Assembly: GCA_910584605.1 (NCBI GenBank)
Contig: CAJUAW010000058.1
Span: forward strand, 1 to 16,661
From: an uncultured Oscillospiraceae bacterium
GTDB taxonomy: Bacteria > Bacillota_A > Clostridia > Oscillospirales > Oscillospiraceae
DNA length: 16,661 nt
Direction: 5' to 3'
The notes beneath the pieces are model-generated. The model searched no databases. It was given only the letters and a program-made list of their open reading frames with translations, and was not told where the DNA came from. The position numbers were made by a program, and so were the translations under genes. Within the stretch, counting starts at the first letter, position 1. Each line of letters opens with the position of its first letter. This document shows, piece after piece, positions 1 through 6,417 of this stretch.

Positions 1-657
1 GAGGTACAGCTCCACCATCCCCTTAAAGATGAGCTTGGAGCCGATGAGCTTGCTATCGGTACACACCGGCTGGGCCCGGACGGCCAGCAGCACCGGGGAC
101 TCTCCGGTCCCCTGGAGCCGCACCTGGTCGGAGAAGGTGAAGGGCTTCTCCTGCACGGCGCACAGCTGGTAGTGCTCCCCCCGGAACTGACGCTGGCACA
201 GGCCCTCCTCCTCGCTCCCGGTCACGCCGCCGCAAATGGGCCGTTCCACCGGCTGGCAGGCGGTGATGTCCACCGCCAGGTCCACCCGCAGCAGCACCTT
301 CCGGGGGTTGAGGGCCCGTGCCTCGGCAGAGCGCAGCCGGGGCCGGGCAAAGACCGTCCCCCGCTCGGTGAGGCCGGGGGCCTCCGCCTGACAGGTGAAG
401 GGCAGGCCCGCCTCCATCCGGCGCAGGCCGCCGCCCCCCTCGGGCTGGTACAGGATGGAGGCCCGCACCATGCCGGTGACCTGGGCGGAGCCCTCCCTGG
501 CCTGCTTGCCGCTGATGGTGGCCTGTCCGCAGACGTCCACAATGCGCAGAATGTCCGGGCAGGCGTCGGGAACGATGCTCTCCAGGGTCTCCTCCTGGCA
601 CAAGGTGACCTCCGCCACCGTGTCATAGCTGATGATGGTATCACGTTCAAATTCCAT
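1..657 (-). CDS. SPOCS-domain (DUF3794) spore protein, C-terminus cut off by window edge
   Basis: The reading frame is open from an ATG at 657 to the left edge, so 219 N-terminal residues are visible. They read as SPOCS/DUF3794 repeats: PDILRIVDVCG at residues 34-44 and LNPRKVLLRVDLAVDI at 116-131. A second repeat begins near 171 (KPFTFSDQVRLQG) and reaches GSKLIFKGMVELYL at 206-219, where the window ends. In Clostridia such proteins often carry more SPOCS repeats and a C-terminal LysM domain; SipL of C. difficile, which binds SpoIVA at the forespore surface, is the studied example. I infer a spore coat or morphogenesis role. The LysM end cannot be seen, so SipL itself is not proven. The start is supported by a GGGAGAGGA ribosome site 4 nt upstream. 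A SigmaE-like promoter lies about 45 bp upstream, and a spoVM-like gene precedes it on the same strand. Confidence 0.82.
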   Translation of the reverse strand, partial: MEFERDTIISYDTVAEVTLCQEETLESIVPDACPDILRIVDVCGQATISGKQAREGSAQVTGMVRASILYQPEGGGGLRRMEAGLPFTCQAEAPGLTERGTVFARPRLRSAEARALNPRKVLLRVDLAVDITACQPVERPICGGVTGSEEEGLCQRQFRGEHYQLCAVQEKPFTFSDQVRLQGTGESPVLLAVRAQPVCTDSKLIGSKLIFKGMVELYL

Positions 658-700
658 GGTGTCCTCTCCCTTGTCATAATGTCAGCCTGGCTTTGTTGAC

Positions 701-729
701 ACTATATGCCCGGGAATTCCTATGTATGC
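701..729 (-). promoter_or_regulatory. Putative SigmaE-type (mother-cell sporulation) promoter of the SPOCS gene
   Basis: Read on the minus strand, GCATACA (723-729) is followed after 14 nt by CATATAGT (701-708). Known SigmaE sites resemble KMATATW, 14-15 nt, CATACAHT, so the first box matches 6 of 7 positions and the second 6 of 8. The predicted transcript start lies about 35 nt before the ATG at 657. A SigmaE promoter fits a SPOCS protein, but the motif is short and was judged by eye. Confidence 0.45.
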
Positions 730-732
730 CCC

Positions 733-804
733 TTATTTCACCTTAAAGATCCTGCGCAGCAGCCCCCGCAGGCACCGGGGGGAACGTACCACCACGATAC
801 CCAT
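733..804 (-). CDS. spoVM: SpoVM-like 23-residue spore morphogenesis peptide
   Basis: This is a very small gene. It encodes 23 residues: MGIVVVRSPRCL followed by RGLLRRIFKVK. That is the layout of SpoVM: a short hydrophobic start, a proline at position 9 (as in Bacillus subtilis SpoVM), then a basic amphipathic helix. In B. subtilis the 26-residue SpoVM recognises the curved forespore membrane and anchors the SpoIVA ATPase that starts coat assembly. The ATG at 804 has a strong GGGAGGGGAGG ribosome site about 7 nt upstream, which makes chance unlikely. The next gene on this strand encodes a SPOCS protein, the family that includes the SpoIVA partner SipL, so the context agrees. I see no convincing promoter directly upstream. 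The peptide is slightly shorter than B. subtilis SpoVM and has a cysteine at 11. Confidence 0.8.
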   Translation of the reverse strand: MGIVVVRSPRCLRGLLRRIFKVK

Positions 805-901
805 GAAAACGCCTCCCCTCCCTGTTGGATTTGCCTTTGACGGCTGTTTCATCCTATGTAGCGCTTGGGAAAGTGTTCCTTGCAAAACGGGAGAAAGGTA
901 C

Positions 902-924
902 GATACAAACTGCAGGATACAAAC
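902..924. repeat. Direct repeat of GATACAAAC, two copies 14 bp apart
   Basis: GATACAAAC occurs at 902-910 and again at 916-924, separated by TGCAG. It sits about 100-120 bp upstream of the spoVM-like start (804). A paired 9-mer one and a third helical turns apart could be a regulator site. Nothing else is recognised in the gap 805-1019, and no known box was matched. Confidence 0.4.
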
Positions 925-1019
925 GGAGGGGGATTGCGGAACATCCGAACAAGAGGGTTGACGGCTTTTAGGACAAGGTGCTGGAGCATGCTTTCAGGCT
1001 AAACTCATTCAACAACAGG

Positions 1020-1047
1020 AAAAAGCCGCCCGGCCGGGCGGCTTTTT
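1020..1047 (-). terminator. Rho-independent terminator after the first anti-sigma gene
   Basis: A perfect 28-bp palindrome: five A, GCCGCCC, GGCC, GGGCGGC, five T. It starts 31 nt beyond the stop codon of the minus-strand anti-sigma gene (1079). Being symmetric it could stop transcription from either side, which would also insulate the sporulation genes from the sigma operon. Confidence 0.85.
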
Positions 1048-1078
1048 CACGATTTGGGGCGCTGGGCTCCATTTCCTG

Positions 1079-1999
1079 TCAGGACTGGCTCCCGCTGCTG
1101 TCCTTTTCGCCGGGCAGAATCTCGGCATGTAAACCGTCCTTTGTCTCAGTCTCGATCATCTGGACATCATGGGTCTCCCCGTCATCCGGCTGGACGGTGG
1201 TGAACCACTCCCGGTCAAAGCCGCTCTCGTCCATAAACCGCTCCACGGCGGCGGGGTCGGCCTTGCCGGCATCCAGGGGCAGAGTGAACAGGGCACGGGG
1301 GCCCTCAAAGCCATTCACAAAGGAAATCGTTCCGTCCTCCGCCATGGTAAAGGTGTCCCTGTCAGGTGCGGTGCCCTGATAGAAGGCCAGGTACACTGTG
1401 TGGTCCGCGAACATCTCCACGCTCCGGGTGTCCAGCAGGTAGTAGAGCACCCCGTCCTGTTCCAGGAGGGAGACGCCGGCGCCCAGGGTCCAGTTGTTCA
1501 CCGACCAGGGGGTGAAATCGGCCACCAGCGGCGTGAAGGTGTAGTCTGTGAGCGGGAAATCCTCCCTGTTCAGCGGGGTCCCGTCCAGGCTCTCCAAAAT
1601 CATCACCGCGTAGGTGCGGGCCTGATCCGCCTGGCTGGTCCAGCTGGACAGGTTCTCCCCTGACACCAGCCCCGCCAGGGTAACACAGAAGTTCTCCGTC
1701 TGCACCGACTGGTCCAGCCGGATGGCGTCCTCGCTCTCAAAAGCCTGGGCCAGCATGGGGTCCCTGTGCTGCTCCGCCACCTGGGCGGGACTGAGCCAGC
1801 GGGAGGCGGCGTAGGCGGAAACGGTAAACAGGGCCACCGCAGCGGCGATGGCAACGGCTCTGACAAGACCTCTCTTTTTCATAACAATACACTCCTTTTT
1901 TGATTGTGCCTGTTGGCGTACCAGCGCCTCCGTCCGCTCCTGGAAATCGGTGGAAAAAGGAAGGGCGTCCACAGCGCGGCGGTAATCGTCTCGGTTCAT
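1079..1999 (-). CDS. Membrane anti-sigma factor paired with ECF sigma factor 1
   Basis: A 306-residue protein. Residues 1-43 are charged and presumably cytoplasmic, starting MNRDDYRRAVDALPFS. One membrane helix follows at about 44-65 (GLVRAVAIAAAVALFTVSAYA), then about 240 residues of extracytoplasmic domain with no motif I know. Its ATG overlaps the sigma-factor stop as ATGA and has AAGGAGGAG 5 nt upstream, so the pair is translationally coupled. Gene order, single helix and N-terminal similarity to the protein at 7241-8668 (MNINDYRRAMDQL) indicate an anti-sigma factor that holds its sigma partner until an outside signal arrives; the signal is unknown. The frame is open well upstream of 1999, but that part only shadows the sigma gene. 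A second ATG at 1882 has its own good ribosome site. Confidence 0.78.
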   Translation of the reverse strand: MNRDDYRRAVDALPFSTDFQERTEALVRQQAQSKKECIVMKKRGLVRAVAIAAAVALFTVSAYAASRWLSPAQVAEQHRDPMLAQAFESEDAIRLDQSVQTENFCVTLAGLVSGENLSSWTSQADQARTYAVMILESLDGTPLNREDFPLTDYTFTPLVADFTPWSVNNWTLGAGVSLLEQDGVLYYLLDTRSVEMFADHTVYLAFYQGTAPDRDTFTMAEDGTISFVNGFEGPRALFTLPLDAGKADPAAVERFMDESGFDREWFTTVQPDDGETHDVQMIETETKDGLHAEILPGEKDSSGSQS

Positions 2000-2475
2000 T
2001 CGATCTCCTCCTTCAGCAGCTCCCGCAGCCGGTCCCGGCCGCGGGCCAGCCGGGTGCCTACCGTGGCGGCGGGCAGACCCAGCAGCGTTCCAATCTCCTT
2101 GATGGAATATCCCTCGTAGTAGTACAGGTGGATCACCGCTCCATATTTCTCCGGAAGGCTCTGCACCGCCTGAAGCAGACCAGGCTCCGGTTCCGGGGCG
2201 GCCTGCTGGGCCGCCTCCTCCAGCGGAAGATTCCCCCGGTCCCTGCGGCGGCGGATGTCGCTGGCTCGGTGAAGGGTAGCGCGGATCAGCCACGCCTTCT
2301 CATGTCCGGCGTCCCGGAATGAGACGGGAGCGGTCAGCAGCCGCAGGAACACCTCCTGCACCGCGTCCTCCGCGTCACTGACGGAGGGCAGACGGGTGCA
2401 GGCCAGGCGCAGCAGCATATCGCTGTACTCCCGCACAAGGCGGCATATGGTCTCTTCGGTACCGGTCGGGACCAT
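1996..2475 (-). CDS. ECF-family RNA polymerase sigma factor 1
   Basis: A 159-residue sigma-70 family protein of ECF size. Region 2 spans about residues 9-77 (DAEDAVQEVFLRLL and the basic DIRRRRDR segment). Region 4 spans about 100-155 (LPEKYGAVIHLYYYEGYS, then a helix-turn-helix IKEIGTLLGLPAATVGTRLARGR). It should direct polymerase to a small regulon, probably including its own operon. I chose the ATG at 2475 because AGGGAG lies 9 nt before it; a TTG at 2484 would sit directly against that ribosome site. The stop overlaps the anti-sigma start by 4 nt (ATGA). It is a distant paralogue of the sigma factor at 6768-7244. Confidence 0.9.
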   Translation of the reverse strand: MVPTGTEETICRLVREYSDMLLRLACTRLPSVSDAEDAVQEVFLRLLTAPVSFRDAGHEKAWLIRATLHRASDIRRRRDRGNLPLEEAAQQAAPEPEPGLLQAVQSLPEKYGAVIHLYYYEGYSIKEIGTLLGLPAATVGTRLARGRDRLRELLKEEIE

Positions 2476-2497
2476 GGTCCTCAACTCCCTTCACCCT

Positions 2498-2527
2498 TAA
2501 CACGGGACACGGGAGGGAAATTTTTCA
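2498..2527 (-). promoter_or_regulatory. Putative autoregulatory ECF promoter of sigma operon 1
   Basis: On the minus strand TGAAAA (2522-2527) is followed after 17 nt by CGTGTTA (2498-2504), close to the TGAAAC / CGT pattern of many ECF promoters. Only a short leader remains before the ribosome site. The segment from CGTGTTA to the ribosome site resembles the one before sigma factor 2 (CGTTTTA at 6740-6746). Confidence 0.4.
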
Positions 2528-2542
2528 TCCCAGTCAAATTTT

Positions 2543-2588
2543 AAAAAAAACGGCCTGCCGCAGGCGTGTCCGCCCGCGATAGGCCGTT
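2543..2588 (-). terminator. Rho-independent terminator ending the uvrC-rsmD-coaD run
   Basis: On the minus strand AACGGCCT (2581-2588) pairs with AGGCCGTT (2549-2556), with an inner GC-rich stem in between, and runs into eight T (2543-2550). It begins 12 nt after the stop codon of the coiled-coil gene at 2600. Confidence 0.85.
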
Positions 2589-2599
2589 CGGCTGTTGGG

Positions 2600-3130
2600 T
2601 CAATTTCTGTCCGCATCAAATACGGTCCTGCCCCCCTGGGGCTGGCTGCCCGGGTTGTTATTGATGGTGGCCGCCGCCGCCGCCCGGAACCGGGAGCGGG
2701 ACTGCTTGATCTCGTCGTAGGCCTCAGCCACCGCCTCCTCGGTGCGGCGCAGGGCGTCCTCGCAGTACTCGTTGGCCGACCGCTTCAGGGCACGGCTGCG
2801 CTCCTCCGCCTGACGGATCATGTCGTTGGCCCGCTGCTTGGCCTGGAGGGCCACCGCATCCGCCGCCAGCATCTGCTTGGCCCGCTCCTCGGCGGAGCGG
2901 ACGATGGACTCCGCCTTCCGCTTGGCGTCCGCCTCCATCTCGGCCCGGCGGGCCATCATCTTCCGGGCCTCGGTCAGCTCCATGGGGAACTGGCTGCGGA
3001 TATCGTCGATCAGGTCCAGCGCCCGGTCCCGCTCGATCACGCACTTATCTCCGCCGGACAGAGGGGCGTTCTTCGCCTCATCAATCATCTCAAACAGCAT
3101 ATCCAACAGTTCTTCCACACCGCTTGCCAT
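2600..3130 (-). CDS. Conserved coiled-coil protein of unknown function
   Basis: A 176-residue soluble protein. Residues about 1-48 include a hydrophobic helix (VEELLDMLFEMIDEA) and a short linker. Residues about 50-150 are a long charged helix rich in Glu, Arg, Lys and Ala, such as EMEADAKRKAESIVRSAEER, typical of a coiled coil. The tail (NNNPGSQPQGG) is probably disordered. The coiled coil resembles ATP-synthase stalk or DivIVA-like helices, and databases sometimes label such proteins ATPase, but I see no nucleotide-binding motif and no membrane anchor. The start 4 nt after the coaD stop, with AAGGAAGG 8 nt ahead, places it last in the operon. The function is not known to me; a link to cell division or envelope scaffolding would be a guess. 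Confidence 0.75.
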   Translation of the reverse strand: MASGVEELLDMLFEMIDEAKNAPLSGGDKCVIERDRALDLIDDIRSQFPMELTEARKMMARRAEMEADAKRKAESIVRSAEERAKQMLAADAVALQAKQRANDMIRQAEERSRALKRSANEYCEDALRRTEEAVAEAYDEIKQSRSRFRAAAAATINNNPGSQPQGGRTVFDADRN

Positions 3131-3134
3131 GTGC

Positions 3135-3632
3135 TCAGCCTTCCTTTCCTTCCATCTCTCTCATGCGCCGGTTCACATCGTCCACGATCTCCCGGGGGAC
3201 CAGGCCGGTCAGGTCCGTCCCGTACCGGGCCATCTCCTTGACGATGGTGGAACTGAGATAGGTATACTTTTCACTGGACGCCAGAAACATCGTCTCCAGC
3301 TTGGGGTTCAGGTGCCGGTTGATGACCGCCATCTGAACCTCCTGCTCGAAGTCGGACACCGCCCGCAGGCCCTTGACCACCACATGGGCCCGCCGCCGCT
3401 TGGCGTAGGCCGCCAGCAGCTCGTTGGAGAAGTCCACCTCCACATTGGGGAACCGGGCGGTGGACTTTTTCAGCAGCTCTACCCGCTCCTCCGGGGTGAA
3501 CATCCCCGTCTTTTTGGAGTTTACCATAACGCACACGATCACCTTGTCGAAACAGGCGGCGGCCCGCTTGATGATGTTCAGGTGTCCTAACGTCACCGGG
3601 TCGAAGCTGCCCGGATAGATGGCTGCGCTCAT
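3135..3632 (-). CDS. coaD: Phosphopantetheine adenylyltransferase
   Basis: A 165-residue cytoplasmic enzyme that joins ATP and 4'-phosphopantetheine to give dephospho-CoA, the fourth step of coenzyme A synthesis. The nucleotidyltransferase signature is complete: GSFDP at 8-12 and TLGH at 14-17, with His17 the conserved active-site residue. KGLR is at 87-90, and the C-terminal SSTIVKE at 127-133 corresponds to the ISSTxxR motif, here with Lys132. The length is usual for the family. The ATG at 3632 overlaps the rsmD stop as ATGA, and the rsmD-coaD pair is common in Firmicutes. Confidence 0.97.
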   Translation of the reverse strand: MSAAIYPGSFDPVTLGHLNIIKRAAACFDKVIVCVMVNSKKTGMFTPEERVELLKKSTARFPNVEVDFSNELLAAYAKRRRAHVVVKGLRAVSDFEQEVQMAVINRHLNPKLETMFLASSEKYTYLSSTIVKEMARYGTDLTGLVPREIVDDVNRRMREMEGKEG

Positions 3633-4186
3633 CGGTTCACGCTCCCCGCCCGGCGGCAGACGGTCAGCTTGATCTGCCCATACCGGTACTCCCGGCCCGC
3701 CTGGTAGGGGGGGACCAGGGTGGGCGCGGACCAGTCCGTCCCACTTTCACAGACTATTATACCATGTTCCCGCAAAATGTCAAACCTCGCTATGTTTTCT
3801 ACGCACTGCTGGAGCAAGTCGGTTTGATAGGGCGGGTCCAGAAAGATCACGTCAAACCGCTCCCCGCAGGAGCGGAGGAATGCCTGGGCCTCGCCCTGGA
3901 CCACCCGGGAACGGTCCTCAAAGCGGCACAGCTTGATGTTCTCCCGCACCAGGCCGGCCGCCTCCGTCCGCTGGTCCACAAAGGTACAGTGCTCCGCCCC
4001 GCGGGACAGGGCCTCCAGCCCCAGCTGGCCGGTGCCGGCGAAGAGGTCCAGCACCCGCCGGCCCTCCAGCTCGAACTGGATGATGTTGAACAGGCCCTCC
4101 TTCACCTTGTCGGTGGTGGGCCGGGTGTCCATGCCCTTGGGCTCCTTCAGTTTCCGCCCGCGGGCGGAGCCGGTAATGATGCGCAT
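3629..4186 (-). CDS. rsmD: 16S rRNA (guanine966-N2)-methyltransferase
   Basis: A 185-residue SAM-dependent enzyme that methylates G966 of 16S rRNA on the small subunit. It begins MRIITGSARGRKL, the family's opening. The SAM-binding loop DLFAGTG is at 47-53 and the catalytic DPPY at 117-120. The ATG at 4186 was chosen because AAAGGAAG lies 7 nt ahead and the family signature begins there; the frame is open 69 nt further upstream, but that stretch lies within uvrC. The uvrC stop is separated by one base (TGA-T-ATG), and the 3' end overlaps coaD by 4 nt, so the three genes look co-translated. Confidence 0.96.
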   Translation of the reverse strand: MRIITGSARGRKLKEPKGMDTRPTTDKVKEGLFNIIQFELEGRRVLDLFAGTGQLGLEALSRGAEHCTFVDQRTEAAGLVRENIKLCRFEDRSRVVQGEAQAFLRSCGERFDVIFLDPPYQTDLLQQCVENIARFDILREHGIIVCESGTDWSAPTLVPPYQAGREYRYGQIKLTVCRRAGSVNR

Positions 4187-4187
4187 A

Positions 4188-6020
4188 TCAATTCTTCCTT
4201 TCCTGGCCAGTGTGAAAGTAGTCATACACCGCCTGGGCGGTATTTTTGGGCACAACCTCCTGGAGCTGCTCCAGGGAAGCGGCCTTGACGGCCTTCACCG
4301 TCTTGAAGTGCTTCAGCAGCTGCTGGCGGCGCTTCTCCCCCACTCCGGGTATCTTGTCCAGAACGGAGGTTTTTACGTGCCCCGCCTGGAGCTGGCGGTG
4401 GTACTCGATGGCAAAGCGGTGGGTCTCCTCCTGGATCTGACCGATGAGGGCGAACACCGCTGGGATGGACTGGATGCCGATCTCCCGGCCGTCAGGGTGG
4501 ACCAGGGCCCGAGTGCGGTGGCGGTCGTCCTTCACCATGCCGTAGGCGGGGATGGACAGATTCAGCATCTCCAGCACCCGGGCGGCCACCTTCACATGCT
4601 CGTGGCCGCCGTCAATGAGGAGCAGGTCGGGCTTGTCCCCGAACTTCTCGTCGCCGTCCAGATACCGGCGGAAGCGGCGGGTGAGCACCTGTTCCATGGA
4701 GGCATAGTCGTCGGGGCCGTCCATGTCCTTCAGTTTGAAGCGGCGGTAGTCCCGCTTGAATGGCCTGCCGTCCACATAGACCACCATGGAGGCCACTATG
4801 TCGCTGGCCCCGGTATTGGAGATGTCGTAGGACTCCATCCGCCGGGGCGGACCCTCCAGGCTGAGCATTTTGCCCAGGGCCTCCAGCAGCTTGTTCCGCC
4901 GCTCCTCGTGGGTGGTGGCCCGCTCCACCTCCTCCCGGGCGTTCTGGTTGGCCAGCTTGATCAGGTCCATCTTGGCCCCCCGCTGGGGGGTGACCAGTTC
5001 CACCCGGTACCCCACCTGCTCAGACAGCATCCGGGTGAGGGGCACCTGGTCGGGCAGCTCGCAGGGCACCAGGATCTGCTTGGGGAGCCGGGTGCGGCCC
5101 ACATAATACTCCCGCATCAGGGAGGACAGCACCGCTCCCTCCTCCTCCTCCATGGGGGTCTCCAGCAGGTCGAAGTCCTTGGCGGCCAGCTCCCCCTCCA
5201 CAAAGTGGAGCACCACAAAGCAGCTCTTGGCCGTCCCCCGGAAGAAACCGGCGACGTCGGTGTCCGCCAGAGAGGCGGCGATCACCTTCTGCCGCTTGCC
5301 CAGCAGCTCGATGGCCCGGAGCCGGTCCCGGAGCTGGGCGGCCTGCTCAAAGCGCAGCTCCTCCGCCGCCCGCTCCATCTCCGCAGTCAGGTCCCGCTGC
5401 ACGTCCTTGAACCGGCCCTCCAGCAGAGACACCGCCTGGGCGACGGCCTGACTGTGCTGCTCCTGCAGCTCGTCCCCCCGGCAGTAGCCGTCGCACTTGC
5501 CCATGTGGTAGTTAAGACAGGGCCGCTCCTTGCCGATATCTCTGGGGAACTTCTTACTGCAGGAGGGCAGCCGCAGGGCGGTGCGCAGGGCGTCGATGAT
5601 CCCCTGGGTGCTGTGGCGGCTGGCGTAGGGTCCGAAGTACCGGGCGCCGTCCTCCGCCGCCTTGGCGGCCAGAGAGAACCTGGGGTACGCCTCCTTGGAC
5701 AGCCGGATATAGGGGTAGCCCTTGCTGTCCTTCAGCAGGATGTTGTACCGGGGCTGATGCCGCTTGATGAGGGAACACTCCAGCACCAGGGCCTCAAACT
5801 CGCTGTCTGCGATGATCACGTCGAAGTGGTCGATCTGAGCCACCATGGCACGGGTCTTCTCGGTGTGGCTGGCGGAGTCCTGAAAATACTGGCTCACCCG
5901 GTTTTTCAGCGCCTTGGCCTTGCCTACGTAGATGACGGTGCTCTGGACGTCCTGCATGATATAGACGCCCGGCTTCAGCGGCAGGCTGTGGGCCTTGTCT
6001 TTCAATTCGTCAAAGGTCAT
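4188..6020 (-). CDS. uvrC: Excinuclease ABC subunit C
   Basis: A 610-residue nucleotide-excision-repair nuclease that cuts on both sides of a lesion handed over by UvrB. Domains in order: GIY-YIG nuclease (GVY 18-20, YVGKA 31-35, Arg41) for the 3' cut; cysteines 154, 168, 176 and 180, placed like those proposed to hold an iron-sulfur cluster in E. coli UvrC; a UVR helix pair at about 203-238 that binds UvrB; and an RNase-H-like 5' nuclease with Asp399 (ESYDIS), Asp470 (LLLID) and His534. Helix-hairpin-helix motifs lie at about 555-590 (IPGVGEKRRQQLL). Length and domains are complete. AAGGAGGA precedes the ATG closely. It is the first gene of the run to rsmD and coaD, only 18 nt after the ptsH terminator. 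Confidence 0.97.
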   Translation of the reverse strand: MTFDELKDKAHSLPLKPGVYIMQDVQSTVIYVGKAKALKNRVSQYFQDSASHTEKTRAMVAQIDHFDVIIADSEFEALVLECSLIKRHQPRYNILLKDSKGYPYIRLSKEAYPRFSLAAKAAEDGARYFGPYASRHSTQGIIDALRTALRLPSCSKKFPRDIGKERPCLNYHMGKCDGYCRGDELQEQHSQAVAQAVSLLEGRFKDVQRDLTAEMERAAEELRFEQAAQLRDRLRAIELLGKRQKVIAASLADTDVAGFFRGTAKSCFVVLHFVEGELAAKDFDLLETPMEEEEGAVLSSLMREYYVGRTRLPKQILVPCELPDQVPLTRMLSEQVGYRVELVTPQRGAKMDLIKLANQNAREEVERATTHEERRNKLLEALGKMLSLEGPPRRMESYDISNTGASDIVASMVVYVDGRPFKRDYRRFKLKDMDGPDDYASMEQVLTRRFRRYLDGDEKFGDKPDLLLIDGGHEHVKVAARVLEMLNLSIPAYGMVKDDRHRTRALVHPDGREIGIQSIPAVFALIGQIQEETHRFAIEYHRQLQAGHVKTSVLDKIPGVGEKRRQQLLKHFKTVKAVKAASLEQLQEVVPKNTAQAVYDYFHTGQERKN

Positions 6021-6038
6021 AGCATCCTCCTTAACATC

Positions 6039-6063
6039 AAAAAAGGCGCCGCAGCGCGGCGCC
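6039..6063 (-). terminator. Terminator after ptsH, immediately before uvrC
   Basis: On the minus strand GGCGCCGC (6056-6063) pairs with GCGGCGCC (6045-6052) around a 3-nt loop and runs into six T (6039-6044). It follows the ptsH stop by about 22 nt. Only 18 nt separate the T-run from the uvrC ATG, so uvrC is either reached by read-through or uses a promoter inside or before this hairpin. Confidence 0.85.
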
Positions 6064-6085
6064 TTTCATGATGATGTTGCGGTGC

Positions 6086-6349
6086 TTACTCGGAAAAATC
6101 GGAAGAGATCATCTTGTACAGAGCTTCAACCGCTTCCTTCTCGTCGGGACCATCAGCGATCAGCTTGATAGGAGTGCCCTTCACGATGCCAAGAGACAGA
6201 ACGCCCAGCAGACTCTTTGCGTTGACCTTGCGCTCCTCCTTCTCCACCCAGATGGAACTCTTGAACTCGTTGGCCTTCTGGATGAAAAATGTAGCGGGTC
6301 TGGCATGGAGACCGACCTGGTTGTTTACGACGGCTTCCTGACTATACAT
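6086..6349 (-). CDS. ptsH: HPr phosphocarrier protein of the PTS
   Basis: An 87-residue HPr. It passes phosphate from enzyme I to the sugar-specific PTS enzymes through His15, seen here in GLHARPA (residues 13-19). Ser46 in AKSLLGVLSLGI matches the serine that HPr kinase phosphorylates in Firmicutes for CcpA-dependent catabolite repression. Having His15 rules out the Crh paralogue, which lacks it. The frame is open 81 nt further upstream, but the ATG at 6349 has GGAGGT 7 nt ahead and gives the normal length. It stands alone, without ptsI, with its own promoter and terminator. Confidence 0.93.
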   Translation of the reverse strand: MYSQEAVVNNQVGLHARPATFFIQKANEFKSSIWVEKEERKVNAKSLLGVLSLGIVKGTPIKLIADGPDEKEAVEALYKMISSDFSE

Positions 6350-6387
6350 ATCGCGTACCTCCGCCCTATTCATTAGGATGTGTGCTA

Positions 6388-6417
6388 AGCATAGCAGATT
6401 TATCCCGGTTTCGTCAA
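6388..6417 (-). promoter_or_regulatory. Vegetative promoter of ptsH
   Basis: On the minus strand TTGACG (6412-6417), 18 nt, then TATGCT (6388-6393), with a TG before the -10 box (TGCTATGCT) that makes it an extended -10. The predicted start lies about 30 nt before the ptsH ATG. Confidence 0.7.

Noticed and set aside
722..961. 79-codon plus-strand frame opposite the spoVM-like gene
   Set aside because: No ribosome site, no known family, and the minus-strand 23-codon gene with a strong ribosome site explains the region better.
805..1019. A SigmaE, SigmaG or SigmaK promoter for the spoVM-like gene
   Set aside because: Candidates such as CATAGGAT lack an acceptable upstream box at the right distance.
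2000..2293. Upstream extension of anti-sigma gene 1
   Set aside because: It only shadows the sigma-factor gene in another frame; the ATG at 1999 has AAGGAGGAG and the expected ATGA overlap.
3933..6071. Very long plus-strand frame (712 codons) antisense to uvrC
   Set aside because: It is an effect of GC-rich codon use in uvrC; composition is low in information and no family is recognised.
6086..6349. Crh rather than HPr
   Set aside because: His15 is present in GLHARPA; Crh lacks it.
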